From: Odontesthes bonariensis | Taxonomy: Eukaryota > Chordata > Actinopteri > Atheriniformes > Atherinopsidae | NCBI RefSeq assembly: GCF_027942865.1 | Contig: NC_134522.1 | Coordinates: 6,726,849-6,790,848, forward strand | DNA: 64,000 nt | Reading direction: 5' to 3' | Part shown: positions 10,901 to 23,437 of the stretch, piece after piece | How the letters are laid out: each line of letters begins with the position of its first letter | How positions within the stretch are numbered: position 1 is the first letter of the stretch | Program-made: the position numbers and the translations under genes | The notes under the pieces: generated by a model | Told to the model about the DNA's origin: nothing | Seen by the model: only the letters and a program-made list of their open reading frames with translations | Database searches by the model: none

Positions 10901-13900
10901 ATCAGTCTGTTGTAACTAGTGTAGGTTTGTTCATATTAAAGAAGAGTTCAAACTTGTAATTGAGAGAATAATCTTCCAATGATTAAGTTAAATAGAGAAG
11001 TTGGGACGATGTTCTAGACTTTTTTTTTATAGAATCTGACATCAGATTGATCGCAGGTTTAAGGCACATTTTTTTAACTGAGAGGCTGCGTCTGTCAATG
11101 TTCTTTGTATTTGAAATAAAATGTGAGAGCTTAAACTCAATTCTCCAGCAAAAAATGTTTTTTTTGGCCCTTTTATGTTTGCTGTATAATACCAAAAAAT
11201 GTGTCGACATATAAGCAGACAAGTATATCCTGCAATAGGAGTATGTGTCAAACATTTTTTGATTCACATTTAAATAATATGGGTTAAATGTGGTAGGGAA
11301 TTTTCCACAGAGGATTTTTCTAATAATCTTACATCCTGATATAAATCCTTTTTAATTCTGACTCCAAATATTTGTTTCCAGGGTGATATTCATCTTAGTT
11401 TTGGGTCTAATGTTCACTTGGAGGGATTCTGGTGCGGGGAAGTGAGGCTAATTCTCCATCTTCTCTGCTCACAACAGAATCCAGCAGTTGTTCATGGAGT
11501 TGCTGTCTAACAGCAGGCAGCTGCGGCGGTTGTCCTGTAGCTTCATGCTGGGTCTGGTGACTCCTTGTTCCTTAGCCTGCCTGTCAAATCCTTCCGCTGA
11601 GAGTCTGCGGCACCTCAGTTTACTTGACCACCAGCTGGGTATGTATTTACCTGGAGCATCAGCCAGTGTGTGCCGGCTGCATGAATGTGGAGCAGCAGCA
11701 GCTGTAGGTCTGTCCGAATTAACTGTGGCTATGATTCCTTTAGGTCCGCTCATCTCACCATCAGAGTTGGACCGTCTCTCTAACCTTCATTCTCTGGCTC
11801 TGGATTTTTCTGACTTGACATCTGAGCTTTGTGGTTTGCTGGCATCTCCTCAGCGAACTCCCCTCCATCGCCTCTCCTTGCTGCTCAACGGCGCTGCCCT
11901 GGAGTTCAAACCGTTAGAAGGGACGGCTACGGACGACGACTGGAAGGCACTGGTAATGCAGCAGTGTTGCAGCCTCTGTTTGATGCCGCATTATCCTGAC
12001 GTATACTTAACTTAGTTTAAACTAAATGAATTTCACATAGCAGAGAGCCTCTGTGTCCATATCAGTGAAGTTAATCGATCCTTCACAGATTCGTGTGAGT
12101 GCCAATCTGCGAGTGTACATCATGGCTCTGGAGGTGGACAGCTCTGAGCTCCTCAGGGTCCTAAAGCCCAGCCTTCCCCTGGAGCGTCTTCACCTCGACA
12201 GTTACAGCACGCTGGTGACCGACGCCACTTTGGAGCTCATCTCTCAGCAGTACAACAAAACTCTGACTCACTTCTTGCTCCTCAAGGATGGTCCCGACTT
12301 CCCAGACCTCAGCGTCAATCGCAATGAAGACCCCCTCGTCCTCTTGGCCTGGAGATGTACTCAGCTTGCTGTGCTGGTGATACACGGTGAGTCCAGAGCG
12401 TGATGTACGGTCTGAATGCATGTTGGTCTGGAGAATTGGGCACTTTATGAGACTGCGTGGTTGATTTGTGTTATTATGGAGGCATCATTGTGATGCTCTC
12501 TGAGGCTGGATAGAAGCAAGGCTCACAGTTAGCAGGCTGGCCTCTGCCATCTGCAGCAAGCTTTAAACACAATGCTGTGAACTGCATGGCTGAATGTCAG
12601 TTTAAGCCATAGAAGTATTTGCACCCCTGGATTGCACTAAAATATACAACACAGATATCAAAAGTGTGCTGGGCACAAACCATAAAACGAATTAATTACT
12701 AGTTAATTTTTCATTCACTGCATATCGTGGGTAAAGTGAATTATTTCTGGTGGCTTTTTCACAATAACTGCTTTTTATTCATACCTTTTCATCCAATGCA
12801 GCATCTCCCACACAGTGTTAATTTCTGAGTGAGCCACCAAAGTATTAAAGACTGAATGATTTATGTTTTATTAATTATTTTATTGCTGTAGAACTGCATG
12901 CAGTGCATCTATTGACGCCCTCTTTCTATGTCTCCCAGCCATAATATCAGCTCCTCCCCTCTTAGTGTTGACCTGAGGTGATATATGTGTTGTTTTGCCT
13001 TTCCTGGAGCCATGCCCGTGTCACGTATATGTGTCTGAATAGAATAGCAAAGTCAGGGATTTACTATAAAAGCGGAAGGTTTAACCTCTCAAAGGGTTTT
13101 TATTTCATCTCTAGTTTCTTCAAAGGTTTAAAAAAAAGGTTTTATGGGGACATTTTTGGGTTTTTCCTGAAAACCTTAAATTTTAAAATGCTCTTTTCTT
13201 TTTTTCTTTCTTTTTCACAAAAGCACCTAATCAGTACATGACTGTGTGCAGAAGGAAGCTTTGTTTTGTTACTGTTTGTCTCCACACTCACTGCCTTTTC
13301 AGACCCTTTTAGCAGCTTCAGCACTCTGTAAAACAGAAACGTTAAACAACCTGTGCAGAGAAGGACGAGCACTGATCCATTTCCTTAATGGTGTGAATAC
13401 AGGCTCACTCTGAATATTGACAAATGAGTTCTATGATAGAAGTTGGAACAGAGCTGCCCACAGTCTCCTTTCAGGCTTTTCCTTGCTGGTTCAGAGCTGG
13501 AGTCGGTTCTAGTTGAGATCTAGTCGTCGTCTGACTTTCTGTAGAGAGACGGTTCACTAAAACTAACGGATTACAGTGTTTGCCTTGTTTTTGATATCCA
13601 AATAACACCAATCTAGCTTTTAAACTGTTTTGGGGTTTGTGAGCGGCTCCATAACTCCGCCCCCAGCTCCTGACATAAGCAGTTCTTTGCTTTGGGACAA
13701 CAAAGAGTGGGTAAAAAATAGAGCTGAAAGCTGTGTTTGTAAAGTTGCCACAAGTCTGCTCTGATTGGAGCTTTGTTGGAGCTTTGTCCACCTCCCTGAA
13801 CCTCTCTCTGTCTGCAGGTTACACTGTGTGGTCCCATAACCTGGTGGCCATCTCCAGACTGCGGGGCTCCAGTCTTCGTGTCCTGACGGTCTCAGAGGAG

Positions 13901-14083
13901 AGCATTGACTTCGACCCGGACCAGTCCTTGTACATGGAGGGAGACCCGGTCCATAACTTGGTGAAAGAGGTTTCACTGGGCCTCGGCCGTGTCTGGCACC
14001 CCTGCCTGGATTCCAGCGTGGTTTTGTCTGAACCCACCCAACACTTCCACCGCGAGCTGCACGCCTTCAGCGTGGGCATGTAG
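7348..14083 (+). CDS. fbxo33: F-box only protein 33 (five coding exons)
   Basis: Substrate adaptor of an SCF (SKP1-CUL1-F-box) ubiquitin ligase; human FBXO33 is reported to target YB-1. Exons: 7348-7760, 9723-9833, 11478-11952, 12089-12386, 13818-14083. All introns are GT-AG and the phases join without error, giving 520 aa. The F-box lies at about residues 10-50 (LPSELIVHIFSFL through CSRWRECLFYPALW), followed by leucine-rich-like segments. Blocks shared with human FBXO33 include EFLMRK, SNSRQL, LSLLD, RNEDPLVLLAWRCT, YTVW and SIDFD, with the end FHRELHAF..GM. An in-frame TAG sits just upstream of the start and the codon is in strong context (GCCATGG). Human FBXO33 has about 60 extra N-terminal residues, not seen here. 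Identity is firm from full-length agreement, recalled from memory. Confidence 0.96.
7850..7926. repeat. (TA)n microsatellite, about 77 bp, in fbxo33 intron 1
   Basis: Uninterrupted alternating TA starting about 90 bp after the exon 1 donor. Length is likely to be polymorphic and may be misassembled. Confidence 0.95.
8103..8154. repeat. Perfect 22-bp inverted repeat (hairpin) in fbxo33 intron 1
   Basis: Arms 8103-8124 and 8133-8154 are exact reverse complements with an 8-base AT-rich loop. No target duplication is visible at the ends. It may be a very short foldback element or a palindromic sequence artefact. The perfect pairing is unlike a conserved microRNA precursor. Confidence 0.9.
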
Positions 14084-15490
14084 GCAAGAGATGGCAAAGC
14101 CAACGCATCACCACAGCAAATGTGCAAGACCAGGCCAGCCCAGTCCAGCCACATCCAGGTCCTTTAAGGCCTGTGGACCAAACCAAAAGCAGGCTCCAGT
14201 CAAACAAATCTAAAAATTACAATTACATGAACCGATGTGTTTTTATTTTCATTTTTATTCTTTGAGTTTGTTTCCCCACAAGCTTTTATACAATCCCGTC
14301 TGAACACTTCCCAGGAGATGTGCCGTTTTCCTCCTGATCATCTAGTTATCCGCAGCCACAAACTCATGACAAACAGATTCAACTTTTTGATGTTTTAAAT
14401 AGATCTCGCAACCCAAATTATTCTTTCGAAAAACCGATATCCTGATTTAAAAACTGACATTCATTCAGTTGGAAGGACTGTCACTCTGATCCGACAACTG
14501 GCCAGACTCAGATTTTAATTTGTCTGCCTAAACGACTCCTCCTGCTGCTTCAAACACTCGCTCGGCTCGGTCTGGTCTGGTCTGGTCTTGCTCTGCATTC
14601 TCTCCATCACCTTGATAACCTTCAGAGCCTCTGTATAGTGTAACTTTAGTTTGTTCTTTGTTCTCCTTTGCTTTGCTTTTTTTTTTTTCCTGACTGTTTT
14701 CCATGTCTCCCTGCTCTGTGTATTATCTAGTTTTTCCTGTGTGGCGGTTCCCTTGCCTGTGTAGCCTTTGTGTGTATTTAAATACAGATATATTAGTATC
14801 CTGCTCACAGCTGGAACAGGACAGGCAGGCGGGTTGAGTGATGGACCGGTGGGTTTGAAGAGGGGGACGTGTGTTCAGACACAAGCTAGTTTTTTCTTTT
14901 CTTTCTCTTACCTTTGCTCTATGTGTCTGCTCCACTCCAGCAAACGTTTGGAGTGTGTAAACTAATCGATCAGTGACTTCCTGGGTGATAGCTGCTTCGT
15001 CCGTTGCTCTGAAAGAGCACCTCGTGTATTTGTCCACTGGTTGGAGAGCCCGGCCAGCAGGGTGGGATTCCAGACCAGGAGGTTTTATTGAGGCTTCTGA
15101 GCACCTTACTGACTTTGTTGTGGAGAATATGGTTACATGCTTCCAGCCAACACTCACCCCACCCTGCTCACTGTTTGGGGGACCTCAGTAGTCATCTGAA
15201 GAGGAAGGCTCGTCTTTGGACTGACACTCGGAGCCAAACCAAAAATTTCAGAAGGTCACAACCCGTTCTGTTTTGATCTGCAGTACACTGGTTGCATTTT
15301 GTTTGTTTGTTTGTTTGTTTTTCCAATATTCTTGATCAATATATCTTCGTTTCGATTTGGTCTCTGAGCCCTTTGGTGTAGAACTCTTCTGCTCCTCTGC
15401 TGTTTGGTATCCAGGTAGTAATTTTGATTACATGCTGAGATGGAGGCATCACAAGGGCTCTGAGATCAATAAACCTCTTAGTCTTGCATC
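14084..15490 (+). other. Probable fbxo33 3' UTR with AATAAA at 15468-15473
   Basis: This stretch has no coding exon and lies directly after the fbxo33 stop. It holds a (TTTG)n run at 15299-15320 and the first good poly(A) signal, AATAAA at 15468-15473. The human gene also has a long 3' UTR. Another AATAAA at about 21900 would require a very long UTR and is less likely. Confidence 0.55.
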
Positions 15491-18400
15491 ATCCTAGAAT
15501 GAAAGGGCTGTTTAATTCCATAATGCCCTTTAAAACTGTTTTAAGAAATCTATTTATACCTACTTCCAAGTTCATGGCGAGGCCATGCGACAACGGCAGT
15601 ATTCAGTAGGTGAAGCGCTCTGAGGTGGCAGATGCCAACAGTGCTGTAAGTAGGAGCCAGTTTCTCAGTGCTGTAGGTCTTGTTTGTCAAAGACATTTCA
15701 CGATTAAGATCGGGGGAAAGAAAAAGATGCACTGAATATAGCTTGGCTCACATTTCTAAGTCGGCTTTGTGTTCCACATTGAAGGCTTACTGTAAAGCCA
15801 CAGAAATCTGGCAGATTCATATCCTGCCAGTGCTGCTGACTCACTGAGTTTGGACTTTACAGGTTAAGTTATTTTGTCTTTGGCACCTATAGCACAATAA
15901 TGGTTTTGGGTCGTGCGGCTCATTTCTGTGGCTAAAAGTTCCTCTGTCAGTCTCAGGTAGGCTTCTAACATCACTCTGACCAAGACAGTGGTGGTGATGA
16001 TGTCGAGTAGGATGTGCGAAACAATCAGTTAATCTTCTTTTCTTTTTTTTTTTTTCTTTTTTTAACCTTTTCAGTCACAGTTGCCTTGGAAACAGCCTCT
16101 CTTTTCCCCAGATGTAGTTGTTGTTGTCGACGTTGTTTATCTCGCCATCGGATGAACCCTCGCTGCGCCTCAGACGGAGGGTCAGCAAACCTAATCATAC
16201 ATTTGTTTTCAAAGATTAAGGTTGATAAAGACTAAAGAATGACAAAACCTAGCTGCTCGTTGCACGTGTTTGGATCTGTGCGGTCAGCGGAGGACCTGCT
16301 GGGCCTAAGAAATGTCTGAGCTGACGGATGGTGTCATCGGTGGTATTTGTTCCGAGTCCAAAGTGTTTATAGCTCGAGGCTGGCACTGATCATGTCCCAG
16401 TGCTGTGCTCTGGTGTCTGATGGAGGCGTTTCCAGAGCTCAGTCGAGATTTTACCAGAAAAATCCAAGTTCGTCGGGGCTCAAGGCCGCCAGATTTTTCT
16501 ATCTCTTCCTAAGAGGCTTCGGCTCAGACAGAGATGTCAGGATGTGTAGATTGTGAAGGTTTACATGGTTGATTTGCAGTTGTGTTCCCCTGATATGAAA
16601 CCATTGTTCTGGAGTCACCCCGCACTTTACTAACTTCAGAATGAATCGGTCCCAGTGACGGGCCTGAGGTTACCAAATGTTTGCTCTCCAGTTGATGGAC
16701 CTTGATGGTTTAGCCGTGATAATCTGTGTAGTCTTTGGTTCATATCTCAGGATAAATGCACTTTGGTACCAAGAGTTTCTTTCAAAGGCTCTCTGTGGCT
16801 GAACGAAGCGCTGTACACTCAAACACTCAGAGGGAAAAGAAATGCCAACATAACACTCTCAGACCAAATTATGTTGGTTTTTGTCTCATCTTCCCGTCTC
16901 CTCCCTTTGTGTTCTCTTTTAGGAGATCAGCTTTGTTCCTTTTATGAGTCATTTGAGCTGCCGAAACAGCAATTATATATTTTGTTGAATGTTACGTGAA
17001 ACAAGATCTCATCTCAACTAGAAAAGACTTCTTTTTTTTTTTCTGAAATACATATTTTTTTAACGTTTTTTTTTTTTTTTAAAGACCAACTTCCACTTAG
17101 CCCTCTGCTTATTGTCCTTTCAAATCTCTTCATCTGCAAGTCAGATTTTGCTGTTTGGCGAGTCACTTTGGTTTAGCTTCCATCGGTTTCCCTTTCAGAC
17201 GGATATAGAAACATATTTGTGGTTTGGACAACTAGTTAATCAAAAGTGAATGTATTGATCATTTGTAACGTATACGTCGTAAAACTTGAGATGAAATCAA
17301 AAGTATAACGCTACAATATTTAAATGAAGGCGGTGTGGGTTAGATCCGAAGCTCTGTCCGGTGATTCCAACAAGAAAATCCCTTGGTGGGTTTTTGAATA
17401 TTCTGGGACAACGAGTGTTTTTAAAGAAAAGAAATTCAGAGGAGAATCTCCTCCTGTCCCTGACTCCCATGTTGGTGACGGAGGCTAAATATTGAGTCAC
17501 CTTATGTCTCAAAGCTTGTGGAAGTCACTGCTTTCCGAATCTCATCTCTCTAAGTCGGTGGCTTTGTGTTCGGTGTTAGTTGTTGCTGTTGTTAGTTCAA
17601 TCTTTAGGGAAGCTGTGTTACAAGCTACAGTGACTAGAGCATCTGCACGAGTGTTTTAATCTTTCTTGGAGCGTGCCTGTATTTTTTTGCTCAAGTTTTC
17701 ATGCGTAAACAGTGGATATGTGTGAATAAGATGTGTGAATACTTTGTCAGTCGTGCAGCCATCATTTATTTTCTGCATACCAGAGAAGGAGAGAGGGTGT
17801 GTATATGTATATTTCTGGAGGGCAGCGCTTGCTCGTGTTGTAGTCGTATCACTTCTGCCGCAGCATGAAACGGGAACAGAAGTCTTTCGCTCTCAGGGTA
17901 CAGATGGTTTTCGAAAAGGAGGAGGATGGAACATTACAATAGCTCAGGCCTCTAGCTCACAAGTGTGAATATTAGGAGTCACTGGATCTGTTCTCCTCCC
18001 GTGATGCGTTTCTAAGCTGCCAAAGACCACAGTGGAACAAACTTAACCCAGACGCAAGTCTATCTGAAGTGCCCGTCTACACTCCCACTGTACTGCTTCC
18101 TGCTCTTAGTTTCTTCCACTGAACTGAATCTACTTACATTCTGTTTTTGTATGGTCCAAACTTTGTCCTTGATATACTTCGGACCACCTTGTCCTGGACC
18201 TCGTAACATGTCGACCGTCTCGTCTCGTGGTTGAAGTGAATAGACCAAAGCAGACCTGTAAGCAAAGGTTTGGCCAGTCCCGTGTCAGTGGCTGTACCCT
18301 GTGTGTAGAAATGTTAGAATCTCTTTCGGATGGCATTATTGAACATTTTACTCCGACACAATAAGGGGTTAACGACGCTGTCGCACATCTTGTGCAGTGT

Positions 18401-21400
18401 GGCTGAATCCTTACCTCTGATTGGCTCTCAGGGTCTACAGTGCATGTTGCTGAGGTGTCACAGATGAAAGCCAGGCCTGTCCAGTCCAGTGCAGTCCAGC
18501 TGAATGGTGCGACAGGAGCTCAGAGAGGGCACCACCACATTCCCCCCCTCTCTCCGTCTCCTGTCAATCAGCTGTTTCACTGCGAGGAGCGTGTGAATGT
18601 AAAACAAAAGGAGGGAAACGAGAACGCGTCGAGAACTGAAAACTCCCACAGATGCTTTCAGAGGTTGCTCCGTAAGAGAGAGCAGCTTCCTGGCCACGAG
18701 GCAGGCCAGTGTGCCTGATGTGACGTGTTCTGTCTGAGGGGAAGCACTTACTCCTGGCTTTTTGGAGCTGTCAAGTTATTTGCTGCTAGGAACAGGACAT
18801 TCCACACTGGGGGAGGAGGGTCGCTTAGGCCACCTGACTAGCAAACAGTTTACTACATAGCTACAGTGTATGCATGAAAATTAATCTCTCGAAACAGATG
18901 TGCTATATATATATTTTTTTTACTTTGAATGGTCTGTTTGAAGGGATGGAGGTCACATCAGAGTGGAGGTGCGATACCATTCAGAAGGGATTGTTAAGGG
19001 TGCGTCGTTCTTTCGAAGGTCAGCTGTGTTTCTGGGATGCCATGCTTCGGGCCGCTTTTGAGGCCTTTTGTGTCCGGTACACAAAAAGTCCGAAATGTAA
19101 ACATCTTACTGTGACTGTGCTAAATATGAGAGCCGCAACGCCTGCTCTGTCCATCGGATCAATTGAAGCAGTCGGGCAGGTAACAATCGCATTACAGCGA
19201 GAGGAAGCTGGTGAATTTAGGACACATTGAGGCCATTTTCACTATGGTTACACAGAAGTTTGATGTGGGCTAGTTTGGCTTTGTTATGTTGTGTAAACAC
19301 GGAAAGAAGGACACAGTAAGCAGAGCCTTCTGTCTAATGGGCGCTGCCATAAAAGTGGCTAAAAAGGCCATTGAGGGGAGATGGAGTGTCAGGTATTCAG
19401 GAGACCAATACTAGTAGTTACTGTACTGCCCTTTTGATGTATATTTTTTTTATTTTTTGTTGCTCATATGCATTCATAGAGGAGTTCTGGAGGACTGCGT
19501 GGCTCCTGTGGCCTGATGAGTAATTAAATCAACAGAGCTGGTCTCTAATTCGCTCCATCTGAGACAGTCGGTCAGCCTTGACAACGCGTTAAAAGTGTTG
19601 TCATGGCAGAACTGTAAATGCACAGAGATCAGCCTGCCTGCCTGTCTGTTCAGGCGCTCGTAAAAAGGGTTTGATTCAACTCGTGTGCTAATACAGCAGA
19701 CAGGAGCGCGCGTGCGTTATTTTAGTACCAAAGCAGCAGACTGTCGGTTCTGCATCAGTCTGAACGCAGGCAGACGCTCGTTTCATTTCCACCTCCACCA
19801 GTTCAATGCCAACTTAGAAGTTTGTAACGTTTAGCCGTTCAGAAAGAGACGATGAGATGGTTCTGAGCCCAAAGCCTTCTCTGAAAGGCATGTAAGAATG
19901 GTTTCTGGTTTCTGAAAGGATTCATGGGGGTTTCCTCATCGCAAAATCTTGTTGAATTTTCGTCTGAATGCTCCAACCATCGACTACAGCCAGTACATGC
20001 AAGACTGAGTGAGCTCACAGCGGGCTGGACTTATGCAGGAATGTGAAAAATCTGATTAACATTCTGATAAGTTGGAGAAAAAACACTGGATGTGCATTGC
20101 ACTGATATAAAATCAGTGTTGTGTAACAAATGTGGGTAGATGGGTAGGAGGCTCTCGGTGGCAGGGAGCCTCGCGCAGATAAAGGAAGTTTGCAGATACC
20201 CACACTGCGAGGAAGTTCGGAAACTCCAGTCTTCGGTGCCAGTCATAGCTGACACGAAAAACCATTTTCTTGCAATTTTATGATGAAGATCTCAGCACGA
20301 GTGAATTATTTATGGTATAATTGTGTACCTGCTGCTCTGTAGTTCTAGAAAAGAGACAACAAAATGGCACTGATCATGTAAGCTGGCCAAAATATGCCGG
20401 TCTATTTGGTGCATACAGAGATATATCAAGAAACTGATGGGAATTCATCCTAAGTGGCAGCCAGCTATCTTCATTTAGATCTCAGCTACTGTGGCTCTGA
20501 TGTTTCTGGCTGGTAAACAAAGTCTTTCTTGTCAAGTCTGGAGAGCCGAACCTCCCTAATTAGCCAGGCAGGCAGGCAGGCCGGCCTGCTGCCCAGTCCA
20601 GCCTCACAACTATGCAAGAGGAATGCATATAGTCCAAACTTTCATTTTCTTCTGTTTTTATATTTGCTTTTCCTCACTGTCACACAGTAGAAATGAAGAT
20701 GTAAACTAATAAGAACTTGCAATGACAATACTTGGCCTTATGATGATTTGTGAAATCTTATCATTAGTTTTAAGATCTTATGATTCTGGTCAGCCAGCCC
20801 AGCGACAGCAGCGGTGACGGCGGGCTCACTCTTGGTCTCTGTGAGACTGGCTAGACGGCCCCAGTTTTATCGTGGTACGAATGTTGTGCATTTGTTTAAA
20901 ATCAGGACAGTTCGCAATAACAGCAGTCTTACTAGTGGCCACAAAGGGGCACGAGCAGTGCTGACAGCGCCCGGCTGCGTCTTAGAAAACCATAGAGGAA
21001 GAGATATAAACTATATGAATATATATAAATATATATATAGAAACTCACACAGAGCATATTTGTATAGGTATCAACAATGCATTACCGTCGTATACTCTTA
21101 TGCAACACATGTCCGGGTTCAATTTATGAACATGAAGTATATTATGAAATCACAAAGACTTTGTAAATCAGAAGCTATGTAATTGTGTTTATTTTCTTTT
21201 GCAGAAATGGTTTTACCATCCTTAATGTTGAATATTCTGAGTGTAATGTTCCTGCGTGACTGTGCTTGCTAAAGTGAGCACATAGCACTGGGTTTTACCT
21301 TCCTTCTGTAAGCAGGGAACCAGACTTAACCCAAAACTCAGCTGGACAGACTTAAATATATATCGTGGAGCATATCTCAGTAACATCTGAACATATACAA

Positions 21401-23300
21401 CTTTAAAACCTGATCTTCTAAGATCACGCTACATTTGGACTCACCTAAATTATATCGGCAAGTGTCAGACTGGACAAGGTGAGGTTTTAAATGTCTGATG
21501 GAGGATTGGTTTCTCAAAAGATTGGATCGTGACTTATTAAGACCGAGCAAAGTCGAGCTCCACCCCAAAGAGTTCCAACAAGTGTCTGTGAATAGTTATT
21601 TTAGCTGAGAACCTGACTAACACCTGATGATTTTTAAAACTTATTTGAAATCCCACACCCACCCAGCTGTTTTTTTTGGAGGAGTCTGCAGGGAAAGAGT
21701 CCTCTCCGGCGAAGAGGACAGATTTTACTGAGAACAGTGTTGATTCGTGGTTCTGTTGTAGAGAAAAAAAAAAGGGGGGGCACATTACAAACCTCCATGA
21801 AAAACCTTTGAACTGACAGATGGCGTACACTTGAGCGGTCAACCTGCCGAATGTTGATTTGAATTGATGTTGAATGAATGCTTCTCTTCTTTTAGTCAGT
21901 GAATAAAAACATTAAAAAGCCCATTGCTTCCGTTGCCTTATTTCTTCACCTGTTGGTTTTAAGCTTGAACAACAAGTAAAAGTTAAAGTCTGGAAATATA
22001 TACAAACGCAGTTCCAAGAGCTCCAGCGCTTCGTTATTCAAACATTTTCAATTCTACACATTTTATTTTAGCTGAGACTGATTTTGTTTTAGGAAATAAC
22101 AAATTTATTTACAAGGAGACGAATAGAAACTAAATTAATGCAAAGAGACTGAGAGACACAGTGAGGAAACAGTGTGCCTACAGAGAGAAACAACATGAGA
22201 AGAACAAACAGACAAATGGAGATGAAACGACTATAAAGTGACACAACGATAAATACAAAGATGTAAAAGCTGTGCACTTAGAGACAAAACACTAAAAACA
22301 GATATGAAAAAGTGAGAGGAATAACAGGCCTATGAAGAGAAACGAAGGGAAACCACATGACCACAAAGAAAAACATTACCAAATAAAGCGCACCACGAGA
22401 AAATGATGCTACTACAGATATAAAGAAAAAACATGGATGATTAACAATGTTTTTACTCTAAAACATGCAAACACAAACAGATGAAGACACGATTTAGAAT
22501 ATCATGTTGCTCTTCCACAATTTAGCTGAAATATTAACACATTCTTTTGGCAATAACTGCGGAAGCCACAAACAACAAACCACCAGGCAATGCAGAAACT
22601 AGATGAGAAGGATCCTGTTGTGTAATTCAGCACACACTGGTGTTACTGTAGCAGTGTAGCTGCGCTGCTTGCAGAGTGGAACTGAAATCCAACACTGCTA
22701 AATGCAGATATGAAAATGACCTTAACTGTATTTTACATTCAAATATGTTGCTGGGCTGAGAAGTGAATCCATATAAGCTACTGTTTGAAAGTTATTTAGC
22801 GAATTAAAGCTGTATGATTTCTCAGGATCATGGGATTTCTGAGGGCTCTCAGATGATCATTCAACAGCAAACCAGCTGTATTTTTCTTACATTGCATCAG
22901 AGGAGCATTGTTTCCCTTTGCTTGTTTCTCAAGTGGGTGTAGCATTCAGTTCAAGTCAAAACATGCCGGTACAGAGATTACTTTGGCTGAACTAACAGAT
23001 CACTGAGTCACTTTTATAATGAGCTTTAAGCAAAGTATGAACAATCTGTTTGAATCTGTTTTTATACCAAAGTGAGTGTCTATTTAGTTTTTTTTTTTTT
23101 TTTGGGTGATGCAGTTACCAGATGTATGAATTGTTAGCTCCAAACAGTTACTTATTTCCCCAGGTTTAAATAAAAATAATCTTGAAACGGGACCTATCCT
23201 AAATTTATTATTATAAATTCCCTGTTAATAAGATAATTATTCGAAAAGTTACAGGAAGGAAATTTGATTCGGGGACTCTTTTTATCTGGCTACAGTTTCG
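15491..23300. other. Long gene-free interval between fbxo33 and pnn
   Basis: Nearly 8 kb in which I found no exon chain, transposase or RNA gene. Open frames are short and none shows a domain. Contents noted are poly-T runs (16040-16065, 17032-17085, 23089-23105), a GCAGGCAGG-rich palindrome at 20566-20592, an AT-rich stretch at 21010-21045, and a degenerate purine-rich segment around 22100-22480 that looks like an old satellite. A noncoding transcript or enhancers cannot be excluded. Confidence 0.5.
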
Positions 23301-23308
23301 TTTTAAAG

Positions 23309-23437
23309 CAGCGGGTGGCGGTAGTGCGCTTTATCTTTACGTTTGTACAAGAAGAAGAAGAAGATGGGGCGATGACCGTCTATGACTGTAAAAGAAGAAG
23401 AACACGTGATTCGCGCTAACTGGTAGCAAGATGGCGG
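23309..23437 (+). promoter_or_regulatory. pnn promoter region: E-box and YY1-like motif over the start codon
   Basis: An E-box CACGTG lies at 23403-23408, and CAAGATGGCGG at 23427-23437 fits the YY1 activating motif and overlaps the pnn ATG, a common layout in vertebrate housekeeping genes. Upstream, a GGTGGCGGTAGTGCG segment followed by (GAA)n at about 23309-23364 resembles the end of a repeat widespread in fish, so part of the promoter may be transposon-derived. Confidence 0.5.

Noticed and set aside
18440-18718. 92-codon plus-strand open frame
   Set aside because: Isolated, no family similarity, ordinary length by chance for this GC content.
20814-21182. 122-codon plus-strand open frame in the fbxo33-pnn interval
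   Set aside because: No recognisable domain; the second half is AT-rich repeat-like (YMNIYKYIYR); no splice signals consistent with a gene.
21895-21910. AATAAA at about 21900 as the fbxo33 poly(A) site
   Set aside because: It would need a 7.8-kb 3' UTR; AATAAA at 15468 is a simpler choice, though not proven.
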